NCBI GenBank assembly: GCA_963678705.1
Contig: OY783205.1
Span: 7,192,001-7,256,000, forward strand
DNA length: 64,000 nucleotides
Direction of reading: 5' to 3'
Source: Panorpa germanica
Lineage: Eukaryota; Arthropoda; Insecta; Mecoptera; Panorpidae
The position numbers were made by a program, and so were the translations under genes. This document shows positions 35,847 through 47,974 of this stretch, piece by piece. The stretch's first letter is position 1; every line of letters starts with the position of its first letter. The notes beneath the pieces were generated by a model that was not told where the DNA came from, made no database searches, and was given only the letters and a program-made list of their open reading frames with translations.

Positions 35847-38564
35847 AAAATGTGAGCTGCTTTAATGAAAGCTCCTTAAAAGTCCTTACCGATTTTTAAT
35901 TAATATCGGACCGGCATAATTAACATAATATTAATTTAGGTTAACATTTAAAAGGCCACAAATCCGAAGATTGTTTAAACCAGAAAAGGCATGACCACCA
36001 CCATAAATAATTATTTATGACTTGGTTAGCAATTGTACCATGGGAAATATAATCAGCAGGGTTACTGTCTTTAGGTATGTGACTCCATTGAAACGGGTCC
36101 ATCATAATTGATTGTATTTCAGAAATACGATTAGCTATAAATACCTTTAAAGTATATGGTGAAAGTTTTAACAAAGATAATACTAGTGTCGAATCGGAAC
36201 AAAGTATACCTTTATTAATATTGATAGGTAGAGTGCTTATTAATTTTTGAGTCATTGAACTCAATATTAAAGCTGAGCATAACTCTGAACAAGGAATGCT
36301 AAGTATTTTTAGTGGTGCAACCTTAGATTTAGAATGTACTAACGATAATTGTGAATTGCCTTGAATGTTAAAAGATTTAAAATATACGCAGGCGCTATAA
36401 GCCTTTTCTGAGGCATCACAAAAATCGTGTAACTCTATATTAATGCAGTCTAAGATTATAACTTTCCGAAGTATTGAAACGTTATTTAATTCTGGTAAAT
36501 TTTGTAATAATGTTAACCAAAATTCAACCAAATTTTGTGGTAATTCATCATCCCAATTCAATTTATGTAACCATAATGTTTGAATCATAATTTTAAATGG
36601 TATGATGCAAGGTGATAATAATCCTAGCGGATCAAATATTTTGGAAATAAATAACAAAATATTGCGTTTAGTATATTTATCAGGTGGCTTAAAAGTAATA
36701 TTATACTTAAAGGTGTCGGATTCAGAATCCCATTTTACTCCAAGAGTCTTGACAGTTTCTTAGTCATTAGAATCGATAATAAAATGTTTATCCGAGTCAG
36801 TACCTTTGATACCTGATAATAATATATGTGAATTTGATATCCAATTTCTTAATTTAAAACCAGTGCTGTACAAAATTAGATTAATTCTATAACAACGTTC
36901 AGCAAGTTGCTTCAGGTTTGGATTATTGAAATGTGGATATTCTAGTTTGATGTGTTTAGGAATCACAAAGTTTAAAATATTTATTTCAGAGTGCGGTATT
37001 TTATTAGTTATTTTGTCCATAACTAGACTATTAAACTGTGTAGTTAAAGAATGTATATTTACATTTATTTTAGAAGTGATATTTGTAGATGCATTGCCAA
37101 TTCCAGATATAACTACACTAGTATTAGTTAAGTTATTACTTAATTTAAGAGCTAGATGCTTAGTTATAAAACTGGTTTGACTTCCATTATCAAGTAATGC
37201 CCTTGCTATAACCGATTTACCTTTATCATCAATGTCTTCAACTAATGCTGTTGAATGCAAAGTTTGATTAGCATTTAGAGTTTGAGATGTGAAAGTATCA
37301 CTAGAGGTGGGAGGTATAGCTAAATCATTTTGAGGTGGTTTAGAGGTCGAAGGAGATAAGTGCAACAATGTATGATGCATCTTACCACATATATTACATG
37401 AATATTTTGAAGTGCATTTTTTAGTAAGGTGACCTTTTCTCATACAGTTCAAACATAAATTATGTTTTCTGGCCTGTTTAATACGTGAACTTACTGTCCA
37501 ATTAGAAAATGTCTTGCATTGGTAGACTGGGTGATTGCCATTACAAAAATAGCATTTATTATTCTGAGAAACTACTACAGATTTCTGAGACTTGGGTTTC
37601 GCACTAACTTTTAAATATTCACGTTGCTCATCAATTTTATGGGCGCGTTCCAACATGCTTGATAGAAGTGAATCAATAGTTAGAAAATCTTTAGAACTTT
37701 GAGACAAATGCCATTGAGCTCTAGTGGAAGAATCTAACTTTTTGAAAATTAAAGCAGTAATATATTGATCCCAACGTTTTTCAGTTATATAAGGAATACT
37801 ATTTTCCAGGGACTTTACATATTTTCTAATGAGGGATGCTGTGGTTCTCTAGTTATCACTAGATTCTAAATTTAAATTAGGGATATTTAAAAATGAATTA
37901 ATGTGATGAGAAATTCTTTGCTCTGTATTGTCGTAAATTTCAAGCAAAAGTTCCCAGCATAAATTGTAGTTTTGGCCATCAATTTCTACGTATGATATGT
38001 TATCAAGTGCTTCACCCTTTAAACAACTTCTAAGCAAATAAAGCCTTTTGAGATTAGAAAAATTAACTTGACTGTGAATCAAGCTTATATAATTTGATTT
38101 AAAGGCATTCCAACTTGCAATATCACCGCAGAAATTAGGTACTGAGGTATGAGGTTTTTCAATATTGTTAATAGTATGAGTGCATGCATTACTTAAATTT
38201 AGAGATGATTCCGGTTCAGAATCTAGGATTGCATTCAATACGGAGTCTATGTCTAAATATTTATTGTAAAAATCAGCACGTATATCATGTATTCTTTTTA
38301 TTTCAGATGCAGTATCAATAATTAGCTCCAGTATTGAAGTGCAAGTTTCTTGTAATTCATCATACAGAAGAAAACATCTTTTTTTAAAAGATCTTATTTT
38401 ATAAATATTATAAGTAGAAGGATCATCTACATTTATTTTATCAATTTATTTGATATGAATATCTAAAGTAGATTGAATGCAATGCAATTTAGCATTTAGT
38501 TTTCTTAATACTGCCATGTTGATAATAAATATTTAATCAAAACAGTAAATAAGTTATGTATATA

Positions 38565-39200
38565 CCTAACAACTTTGTGGGGTTGAGGTGTAGATGATTA
38601 AAAATATACGTATAAAATCAACTTTGTGGGGTTGACGTATATTTAAATTAATGTATATACATATGAAATCAACTTTGTGAGGTTGAAGTATAAATTAAAT
38701 AAATATATACCTATTAAATCAACTTTGTGGGGTTGAGGTATAAATGTTTAAACATATACGTATGAAATCAACTTTGTGGGGTTGAGGTATACATAAATTA
38801 TAGTATATACCTATAAAGTCAACTTTGTGGAGTTGAGGTATAATTGTTTAAACATATACGTATGAAATCAACTTTGTGGGGTTGACGTATATTTAAATTT
38901 ATGTATAAACCTTTGAAATCAACTTTGTGGGGTTGACGTATATTTAAATTAATGTATAAACCTTTGAAATCAACTTTGTGGGGTTGAGGTATACATAAAT
39001 TATAGTATATACCTATAAAATCAACTTTGTGGAGTTGAGGTATAATTGTTTAAACATATACGTATGAAATCAACTTTGTGGGGTTGACGTATATTAAAAT
39101 TTATGCATAAACCTTAGAAATCAACTTTGTGGGGTTGAGGTATACTTAAATTATAGTATATACCTATAAAATCAACTTTGTGGAGTTGAGGTATAAGTGA
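38565..39200. repeat. Tandem array, about 13 copies of a 50-bp unit, in the BEL/Pao leader
   Basis: The core ATCAACTTTGTGGGGTTGA recurs about every 50 bp from 38570 to 39190. Linkers of alternating type contain TATACCTAT or TATACGTATG and TTAAATTA. Some copies read GTGGAGTTGA. The array lies in the untranslated leader, upstream of gag in element orientation. Confidence 0.9.
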
Positions 39201-39439
39201 CCATTTCTATGAGAACGAATGTAAAATACAATATTAAAAGCAATTATAAACAAGATGCAAATGGGGTTAGTAATTATTTATCGGTAACATAAAAAACTAG
39301 ATCATATATGCAGTATTTGTATGCTCCAGATAATCAATTCCCAGCTATGTTGTAGTGTAATATGTAGAATTTTAATATTTCACCTCATAATCAATTATCG
39401 AAGATGGTGTGGATTAACTTTTTTCAATTCACAATAACG

Positions 39440-39664
39440 GTTCAAAAATGGTTGGTAGACAACATCCGTTGCTCAATGGAACAATGGTTGGTTGACGACA
39501 TTTGTTGCTATAAGCACCAATGGTTGGTTGACGACATCCGTTGCTATAAGCACCAATGGTTGGTTGACAACATCCGTTGCTCAATGGAACAATGGTTGGT
39601 TGACGACATCCGTTGCTATAAAGACCAATGGTTGATTTACGACATCCGCAGCTCGAAGGACCAA
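39440..39664. repeat. Tandem array, about six copies of a 36-bp unit, next to the 5' LTR
   Basis: The unit CAATGGTTGGTTGACGACAT followed by CCGTTGCTATAAGCAC repeats six times. The last copy ends GCTCGAAGGACCAATG, directly against the LTR, so the unit includes sequence at the presumed primer site. Confidence 0.88.
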
Positions 39665-39971
39665 TGTTTGGGTTTGGGTGTCTATATTTTATACAATTAA
39701 GTAAACACCCAATTTAATATGTATAAGTTTGCTGATGTTTCGTTTGTAAAACCATTGGTAATTATTTAATCATTTATTTGAAAATATACTATTGCGAAAA
39801 ATGAACATGCCTTTATAAACTATAAAATGAATGAATAACTGAAACAAAAACTGATTCAGGTTAATGTGATTTACAATAATTACAAGGTGACTAAGATAAT
39901 AAAATAATTTGTTAATAAAAGAAATTTATAAATATTTAATAGAAGGTAAATATTTAGTTGTTTCTTTAACA
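39665..39971 (-). repeat. Right LTR (5' LTR) of the BEL/Pao fossil
   Basis: Begins TGTTTGGGTTTGGGTGTC and ends TTTAACA. Immediately inside it, in element orientation, comes TTGGTCCTTCGAGC, the position expected for a tRNA primer site; the tRNA was not identified. Confidence 0.88.
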
Positions 39972-40650
39972 GCCCAAACAATATATTTTTACAACAAAAT
40001 AATTTTAATGCTTACGCAGCTCAACTATAAATACAAACCAAAAACAATTTTCTTGTTCTCGAATCTGAGCGTACTTTCGAACGAAAAGAAAACGCGTATT
40101 ATATTCAAAACTACAATTCTGTGGGAACGGAACAACGGCATATATTGAGCGATTAATCAAGGAAACATGAAGAGAACAACTGAACAAGTTTACTACTTGG
40201 ACTACGTTATGTTAGTATACATTGCTGGAGTCTAGACTATTCATGTTGCCGTGATACTCAACAATCACAGCGATCCAATACCCCATTGCATCATCATCAT
40301 CATATTCGAATTTTTGCTTGATGTTAGTATATAATCTATTAGTTAGTAGACCGGACGCTAGAGGTTAGTGAGTATGCAAAATGTGAGGACCGAATTCCAC
40401 CAATGGATTTAAGTTAAGAAAAGGTTAAAAATTAATAATGCGGATCTTGCCGGTCAAATATTTGGTCCATTTTTATTTTACTCCTCTACTCTTATTTGTA
40501 AAGGAAATGTATTGAGTACAATCTATAAAATCATTTTAATGATTATTTCAGTAATAATTTATACTTTTTTCTAATGGTGAAAGTGAGGATGGATTGTTAA
40601 ATAAAAAAAATAAATATAAAAATAAAAGTAATAAAATGATCGCAAAATAC
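39972..40650. other. No gene seen
   Basis: AT-rich spacer between the LTR fossil and the duplicated repeat. Contains an ATCATC run near 40290. Confidence 0.45.
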
Positions 40651-41064
40651 TATAAGCTTCGTGATGGTAAAAGAAAACAAGAAGAAAAAGAATTAAAATC
40701 AAAATAAGACATACGATTTTTTTAAGACGAATATTGTTAAATTTATTAATTTAAAACACATTGGTTATGCTCAAATTTGTATAAATATCGTAAATACTCG
40801 TAGTATCTACCTCTATGCCAGTGTGCTTTTCTTGCATTTTAATTTACCGCCCACTGAAGTTGCCGCTGGAACAAAGAACTCCGTCTTGACTCTCTGTTTC
40901 CAGGAATGAAATCACAAATAACAAAAATGCAAATGTATTTCAAAGATTTGCCGTATTGTTTTCTTCCCTCTATACAGTGAAGTTATTTTACAGTAGGCGT
41001 TTTTTTTATAGTTTAATGTTCTTGGCCCGATGCCTCTGGTCGGCCCTGGCATTACGTCTACGCC

Positions 41065-41721
41065 TGTCTCAGTATGGCACCGTATTTAAGCGAATTTCTG
41101 TCGGACGTATACGGGCTTCTACGCTTTACCTATCCGAACCATGTAAATGTAATGAGATCTCTCTGGAGCTCTCAGACTGCACGCTACAAAGCCGTCCGAA
41201 TACGGGCGGCACTACCTCGCACATTAGAATCGTATAAAGGCGAATTTTATCCAAGCGTTACCACTACTACAACGATATCCTATCCGAACCTTTGTAAATG
41301 CAAACAGCCGCCTCAGACTAAAGGGAATACCTAAGATCGCTTGTTGTTACGCTGCAATACGCTTCAAATGAAATCTATCGGCGACATCACTATGTTCTGC
41401 ATGCAGTTTATGTTTGTATTTCAGTGAATCATGGACACCGATACCAATACGATAGAACTAAATTTAAATTCACGCCCACCAGAACTCAGATATATAATAA
41501 ATGCTAAATTTTTTTTAATACCAGTAGTGTATCGATAAAAATTAAAGTTAAAGTTTGCCCTCATGATAAATTATAAAAGTGCTAAAGAACTCCAATACAC
41601 CCCCTAATACACGACTACAGACATCTGTGACACACATAGGCGGTTTGCTTTGTAGCTCATCCAATCCGCCGATTTACGTCCGAATACGCCGTCGCTTAAA
41701 TACGGTCCCATACTGAGACAG
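41065..41721. mobile_element. PIF/Harbinger-like non-autonomous element 1
   Basis: Ends are GCCTGTCTCAGTATGGCACC at left and, inverted at about 41690-41721, GGTCCCATACTGAGACAGGC. The first about 110 bp repeats at the start of element 2 (ACGCTTTACCTATCCGAACC, AATGAGA). No coding capacity. Confidence 0.6.
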
Positions 41722-41724
41722 GCC

Positions 41725-42499
41725 ATAGGCCTGTCTCAGTATGGCACCGTAATTCGACGTATTTCGGCCGGACGTATACGGGCTACTACGCTTTACCTAT
41801 CCGAACCCTGTAAATGTAATGAGACCTCTCAGACTGGAGGGGATACCTAAGATCGCGCGATGTAAATCTTCTATCCGCTTCGAATGGGATATATCGGCGA
41901 CATCGCTTGTGACGAGTATGTTCAGCATGCTTCAGTTTATGTTTGTATTTCAGTGAATCATGGACACCGAAAAATTAATTCTTTTAATTCAAGAAAGAGA
42001 GAGTTTCTGGAACCAGAAAAATTAAAACTATCATATAAATATAAATATATAAATATTTAAAATTTTTGGTAAAAATGATTACAATGGATTGTTGGCAAAA
42101 AAAAGTCTTGAATTTTTCACGAACATCGTAAGCTTTTCCAGCAGCACGTTTTCACCCGTAGTACTTCATCGATTCGTGTCTGAGGTTTTTGAATTCCACT
42201 GGATGTGGAATCAAAATTTATGGGAATACCTTCACTATCCATTATAATATTATGCAGTAAGCATATGTATTTGATTATGTTATCTGCTCGGTATCCAATA
42301 ACATAATAAGATAACATCCAGGCACACCAGATTTAAGACGTAAACAACTGAATGCTGTATCAAAAATATAGATAAATAAATTAGTATAAATATTTATTGT
42401 GACACACATAGGCGGTTTGCTTTGCCGCTCATCCAACCCGCCGATTTACGTCCGAATTCGCCGTCACTTAAATACGGTCCCATACTGAGACACGCCTTA
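41725..42499. mobile_element. PIF/Harbinger-like element 2 with transposase remnant
   Basis: Same terminal sequence as element 1: GGCCTGTCTCAGTATGGCAC at left and CCCATACTGAGACACGCC at right. A TTA follows the right end; copy 2 of the surrounding repeat keeps the empty site ACGTCTTAGAA, consistent with the 3-bp TWA target of PIF/Harbinger. The minus strand at 42117-42317 encodes YRADNIIKYICLLHNIIMDS, which resembles the end of Harbinger nuclease (ADNIVK.xCLLHN). Elements 1 and 2 lie three bases apart. Confidence 0.6.
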
Positions 42500-43803
42500 G
42501 AAGTCAAGAAACATGGTCTTCATGGTTCATGCTATGAAGGTATCATGCTTAAGCTATTCAAATGCAACACATCAGAGAAACAAATCATGTATGTGTTCCT
42601 GTTACTTGGAGCGAAAATTCACTTGCTGTGCACTCTTTGTTTTTATTTTACTTTACCAGAGCAGCATGCTTATTATTTAAAGTAGAAAATGTGCAAAGAA
42701 TATTAATGTCAACATGCACTGTGAGTTATGCGACTCTATTACTTAAAGTGAAGATTTAACATTTAGTCTTGAATCCGGTTGCTGAATCCGGTAGTTAGTG
42801 AGTTAGTTAGCGGGTAAGTTAGAGATCGCGGGCGGATGTATAGTAAAACAAGAATACAAAATGGGGTTTTTTAATTCATTTTTTAGCAACGCTATTTTAA
42901 TTTTTGATTGAAATAAAGGTTATATTATATTATATATTTTTTAAAATAAACAAAAGTTGACAGATACCTACTATTAAATTTGAATTTCAGTGTTGCTGCA
43001 TGTCTTAGCTCTGCATAAGATGTTACAGAAGAAATAACTAATACAGATTAATTTTCCTTATTCACAACCATCACAATATAAAATTTCGTGGGATACACAA
43101 CTAGCTGTTAGAAGTAAATGATGTATCGCACTAGCTTCTCTGCTGTTTAAAAGAGATGGCAAATTAGCGGATGTGAAATACCATGCAGTAGTATTTTCAA
43201 TAACGTTGACCATTTTAATAGTCCTAAAAATAGTCCTTTAAATTTTCTGAAATATAGCGAGTTAATAAAATTATTGAAAATAATAATATATTAATAAAGA
43301 TATTTATTAACTTCAATCCATGTTCTATTTTAATTAAACCAAACACAGTAATATTTAACATTTTAAGGTGTTATTATATATTATGGTATGGTCTTCTAAG
43401 AGCATTATAGTAATGAACTCAAGAAGCAGTTCTTAAGAAGTATTATGATTGCTATCATGACTATATAAAAACATGATCTGTATAAAAACATACAATTAAA
43501 AAATAACACTAAAAATTACAACAGCAGATAGAAATGATATTTAATACTTATTAAACTTGATATGAAACAATTGATACAAAACAATTACTGTAACGTACAA
43601 TCGCGCATACTCGAATACTCTTGTAACAAGCATTTTGAATACTGTGTGGAATCGTTATTGTTATTTTACTAGTTACTCGGTAGATGTCTCCAGTTCTCGC
43701 AATATTTTTTGAATGTACTGTTGTTAGTCTAACATCTCGGCATTTTTGAACGTTGTAAACTCACTAACACGGCTGAATTTTGACGTCTGTGTACTCTGGT
43801 TTC

Positions 43804-45117
43804 CCTTCAGAGCGAATAAATCTTTCGCCTTTTACTAAAGATTTCCGTGGAGGGGAGCACTCAAATGAGTCTAACGACTAATTTTTTGTGTGCCCGGCAT
43901 TAATTTGCTGGGTCAATTAACAAATAACTTGTGGTAAATGTGAATTTAATATAATAATATCTTACTTAATCGAAAACTTATATATTTACAACAATTCTTT
44001 AAATAAATGTTTGAAATCGAGAGTCAAAAAACGTTTTGTGTGTGTATTTTCGCAATAGCAGTCGGATTATGCTTCTACCATTAGAATTTACAACCAAGTA
44101 TTTAAGAAATCTTCATAATAAAATAATTGCAGGGTGCCTGTATCGATGATATTTCAGGTCTTCATGAAATATTCTTCTTACACACTCTGTCATCAGAAAT
44201 TGTAAGAGCAAAAAGCATGTTTGCTTGTTTGTTCGATGTTTCCTGTGGTCTTGGTAATATATTATTAAAGATTATAGTGCCACACTTTGCATGTATGTAT
44301 ATACTACAGCGCTATAGCTCAGGACTATTTACATTAGGTAAAACTATTTAATATATTCGTTATTATTATATTTGCAACGGAATTTCCAGATCATCGCGTA
44401 CAGTACATATCTGCAATAGATCTGGCTCGGGCTTTTGCTGGGGCTAAAAGAAAGTTTATCAACTCTGCTTAGTACTCTTAGCCCTTATTATCATTCTTCT
44501 AGAAAGTTCACTTTATCAGTCTGCTACAACGGCAACACAAATTTCTTCACTTCGAGGCGATTAGAGATTGACAGCATTTAGAATAATTCCTCTTTGTCGA
44601 TACCGATTGGTGGTGTTAAAAGTTTAAAAACTTATTATAACATACTGTTTTGCTTTATAAAAACCTATTTAATTGTCTATAAGGGAAGTTTATTAAATTA
44701 TTTATTTTAACGGGTGGTACAGACTTATTTATAAGTAAAGTAACGGATGTCAGTGTAATAAATATGTTTTAGATATTTACTGTATGAACGTACTGCAACT
44801 CTTATTTTGAAACTTAAAACTAACAATTATTTTATTTTTTTTAACACATGGTACAAGGAAAGGGTCGTAAATAACCAATGTCAAGCACTTCCTTGCTCTC
44901 GGGCGGACGGTGTAGGTTTAATATAACACTTCATCAAATATTATTTAAACAAAAACAGTATTTGAAAGAACATCCCACATTCCAGGAAATACAGTACTTC
45001 AATTGCCATAAAACTAAAAAAAATTAGTGCACAGTGTTAGTTAGTTTAAAAAGAAAAATATTTAAATTTAAAACTGTATAAAAATGCGTCACACATGTTT
45101 GCTTCGACCTAAGTAAG
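43804..45117. other. No gene seen
   Basis: AT-rich. A 74-codon open stretch at 44127-44351 shows no known motif and is not called. Confidence 0.45.
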
Positions 45118-45727
45118 GTTTAACACACGGGTCGGTGACGTTTCGATGCAGTAAATACGTTATACATGTCTTTACCGGCTAGTCTCGCACAATCGGTACC
45201 TGTATGCTGGCGGCATTTATGCCATCATATGTCATTTGATGGAAAGTCAGATCGGTAACATGTCGTCTTGTTATTCAAGTGATGAAGATATTATTCTAAT
45301 ATATAATTATTTAAGAACGAAACGAAGAAGTAGGAAAAGAATGAATTTACCCTTATATTTTATGATATTTTTCTTATATTATCATATATATTATTTTTAT
45401 TATATTTATTTTATTTTCAGCTTTTCATTAAAAAGTTTATTTGAATACTCCGGCAAATTATAGTTATAGATTATAGGATTTATCTCTATTTCTTTCAATA
45501 GTTTTATTAACTCAGCCGTCTTGTACAAAACGAATATCAAATGTTAAATGTTAAAACAAATCAGTTTGCATGCTGCAATTGTCGAGCATACAAGTCACGC
45601 CGCATCGTTACGGCACCGACCCTTGTGGGAGCTCAGTGCATAATGTATTGTGCAGCAACCGATCGAGATATTGCACGCATACCGAGTGTGATTTTTGCTG
45701 AATATTTACCGACCCGTGTGTTATCGG
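45118..45727. mobile_element. Possible small TIR element
   Basis: TAACACACGGGTCGGT at about 45118-45133 is repeated inverted as ACCGACCCGTGTGTTA at about 45711-45726. About 580 bp of non-coding DNA lies between. The inverted match is only about 16 bases and no target duplication was confirmed. Confidence 0.35.
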
Positions 45728-46540
45728 GCTAATACTGAACACATACGTACAATTATTGAAAAATATACAATCATTTATATCACTGGTATCTACGTAGCTT
45801 TGATCCGTAGTATAGTATTTTGATTCGATTACATACAATAAAATTACGTGCACCATTAATAGTATTGGAGAGAAAGAGCAGTATCCGTACCTACTATAGC
45901 GGATCCTTTGGACAAATAAACTGAGAAAAAATACATAATTTCGCAACACATTAAATAAAAACCAGCTTTGCACTGGGTCTGGGTTCGAGATCGCTCTTGG
46001 TATAGTCCGAGATAACAAGAGATGTTCAACTTCATATAAAAACAGCGGGACTTTTGCGGTAATAAATATACGGCCAACTTTTCTATGTTTAGTGAGTATA
46101 TAAATGAATTGCGAATGTGTATGTCACAGTTTTTGGTTTGTATTTGTATATATGTGCGGTTTTAGCGAAGGGGGACAGATGTGTTCTCACATTAAAAATC
46201 ATAAATTAATTTGTAACATTAAAATTAATTGAATCATATAACATAATTTTTTTTATAATTAATTGAATAGTATAATACATACTATATTTTTAAATGAAAC
46301 CAGGTCAAATGTCAAAACAAATTAGTTTGCATGCTGCAAATGTCGAGCCTTTGCTGGATGTGAGTGTTGTGTGCCTCTATACTGCATACATCTCACGACG
46401 CATCGTTACCGCATCAACCCGTGTGCGAGCTTGATGCAAAATGTATTGTGCAGCAACCGATCGACATATTGCAAGCATACCGAGCGTAGTTTTTGCTTGG
46501 TACTTGCCAACCCGTGTGTAGTGGGCTAATACTCACTTTA
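45535..46540. repeat. Diverged direct repeat, two copies about 770 bp apart
   Basis: 45535-45735 and 46304-46540 share AGTTTGCATGCTGCAA, TGTATTGTGCAGCAACCGAT and CCGTGTGTA/T...GGGCTAATACT in order. The second copy has about 30 extra bases. Probably two copies of one short interspersed element, the first also forming the right end of the possible TIR element. Confidence 0.6.
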
Positions 46541-47689
46541 ACAATTATATACAGTCACTGGTTAGAAACGAAATTTATAAATGTGTAATCTTAATTTACT
46601 ATTGTTAGTTTAAAGATGAAGTATTGATATTATAAATGTTATTGTTATATTTAAGTTTCACAATTATTGTTAGTCATAAGATATTATTCACCAATACATA
46701 CAAATAATGTCACGTTCGCACAAGCCGCCAAGGGCTGCTTGTCCGAGCTCACGCTAAGACGTGTCAGAACACGTCTGTACTGTGCTATCCCCACTCCAAG
46801 GGTTTAGCCAAAACGCATGTAAATGTAATTATCATATAGAATTCGTACATCCTAGGAAGCACACGTGCTTTATAATATAAATCCCATTATAATATCATAT
46901 TTAATTTAGAAACTACAATCGCTGTTATAAAATTCGTGTTTCAACTAGAATAGACGCTCTTTTGTGATCATTAATCGAATGATATATTATAAACTCAATT
47001 ATAATATTTTAAATTAAAAAAAACACATTAGAGAAAGACATATATAGGCTAACGCTCATGTTTAGCCCTGCGGTGTGTAATTCAAGAAGTTGGTTTTTTA
47101 ATAAATGTATTTTAAGTGAAATCAACAAGTGTCATCATTTGCAAAGTTACTAAGCCTCTTTAAAAGAACTCTTAGCATATAGAAAACTCTATATGTACCT
47201 TTATGTGTAGTGAATATCTGTTTACTAGGAACCAGTTCAAACTAAACACTTTAAGCACAAAGAGTCTGACCTTACAACTCCGACTAGATATAGCTACACA
47301 CCAATAGCTGTGCGTGTTATTTTGGTTCAGTAATGATCAATTTCTATCGCAGATTATTGACATTACCATAAATTAAATCTAAGACACAAAAGCACAAAGT
47401 GCAAAAGAAACGAAAGGGAACCATATTAAAATAATCTTGTAACAATTAATAATAATAATAAATAGTATTAGTGTATTAATTAAGTGAAACACCAAAAATA
47501 TAAATTTAATATGTTAAAACACATTTTATTAAATAAATGTTTTATTTTCAAACCACGACTTATAAAATAACAGCAAATTAAACCCGCAAATATAAATTTA
47601 TTAATTACTTTCGGCTCCCAGAAAGTATACTATAGTCCAAATAACGATAGTTCAGCGGCAACTCATCTTAAAAGAGGTTAAAGAGCGGT
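46541..47689. other. No gene seen
   Basis: AT-rich spacer with a short GC-richer patch at 46710-46800 (AAGCCGCCAAGGGCTGCTTG, able to fold). It does not look like a tRNA. Confidence 0.4.
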
Positions 47690-47974
47690 ATAAATGTATA
47701 ATACGATAATGAATTTCATCTTATTCGTTTCTATATGCCATGATGGACATTCTGCATGAACGATTTGAGGGTATGGTAATCTCTCGTGGAGACGACGTGA
47801 ATTGGCCAACAAGATCGTGCGATTTAACCACACTTGACTTTTTCCTGTGGGGTTTTCTGAAGTCGCAGGTCAAAGTTAACATAATCAAGGCCATTGCTCC
47901 TTCAGCCAGATATATACAGCAGAGTTTATTAAAAATTGGATTTATCAGATTCGTGTCAAAGTATAGCTGTATAT
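47690..47974 (+). pseudogene. Tc1/mariner-like transposase C-terminal remnant
   Basis: MMDILHERFEGMVISRGDDV then NWPTRSCDLTTLDFFLWGFL matches the transposase block usually read as NWPPRSPDLTPLDFFLWGYL in insect mariner-like enzymes, which includes the second catalytic Asp. After a frame change, NWIYQIRVSKYS resembles the next conserved block. The rest is missing on both sides. It is cut on the right by the truncated end of Helitron copy 3. Confidence 0.7.

Larger units (their letters stand above)
34609..39971 (-). mobile_element. BEL/Pao LTR retrotransposon, fossil copy
   Basis: Long terminal repeats lie at 34609-34913 and 39665-39971 (TG...CA ends). They differ at roughly twenty positions by eye, so the copy is of moderate age. 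Minus-strand order from the right is: leader with two tandem-repeat blocks (39440-39664, about 38565-39200), gag-like region (about 37700-38540), zinc-knuckle and aspartic protease region (about 36760-37700), reverse transcriptase/RNase H region (about 35940-36760) and integrase region (about 34990-35740). Protein features that assign it to BEL/Pao are paired CCHC-type knuckles, a LLDNGSQTSF protease site and an integrase core. It is broken in several places and pol is incomplete. No clear target duplication was seen. Confidence 0.88.
40651..43803. repeat. 1.7-kb repeat, copy 1, with Harbinger-like insertions
   Basis: 40651-41064 matches 55898-56311 and 42500-43803 matches 56312-57609, with scattered changes and small indels. 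The intervening 41065-42499 is the inserted Harbinger-like pair. No protein or known family recognised, so it may be an unclassified interspersed repeat or a local duplication. Confidence 0.85.

Noticed and set aside
43590-43930. Possible solo LTR (starts TGTAACG, ends TTAACA) at the right part of the duplicated repeat
   Set aside because: No matching partner repeat, no convincing target duplication and no coding relics nearby; the second copy ends before the supposed 3' end.
46710-46800. GC-richer foldable patch considered as a tRNA or small RNA
   Set aside because: No cloverleaf, no T-loop GGTTCRA and no promoter boxes in the right spacing.
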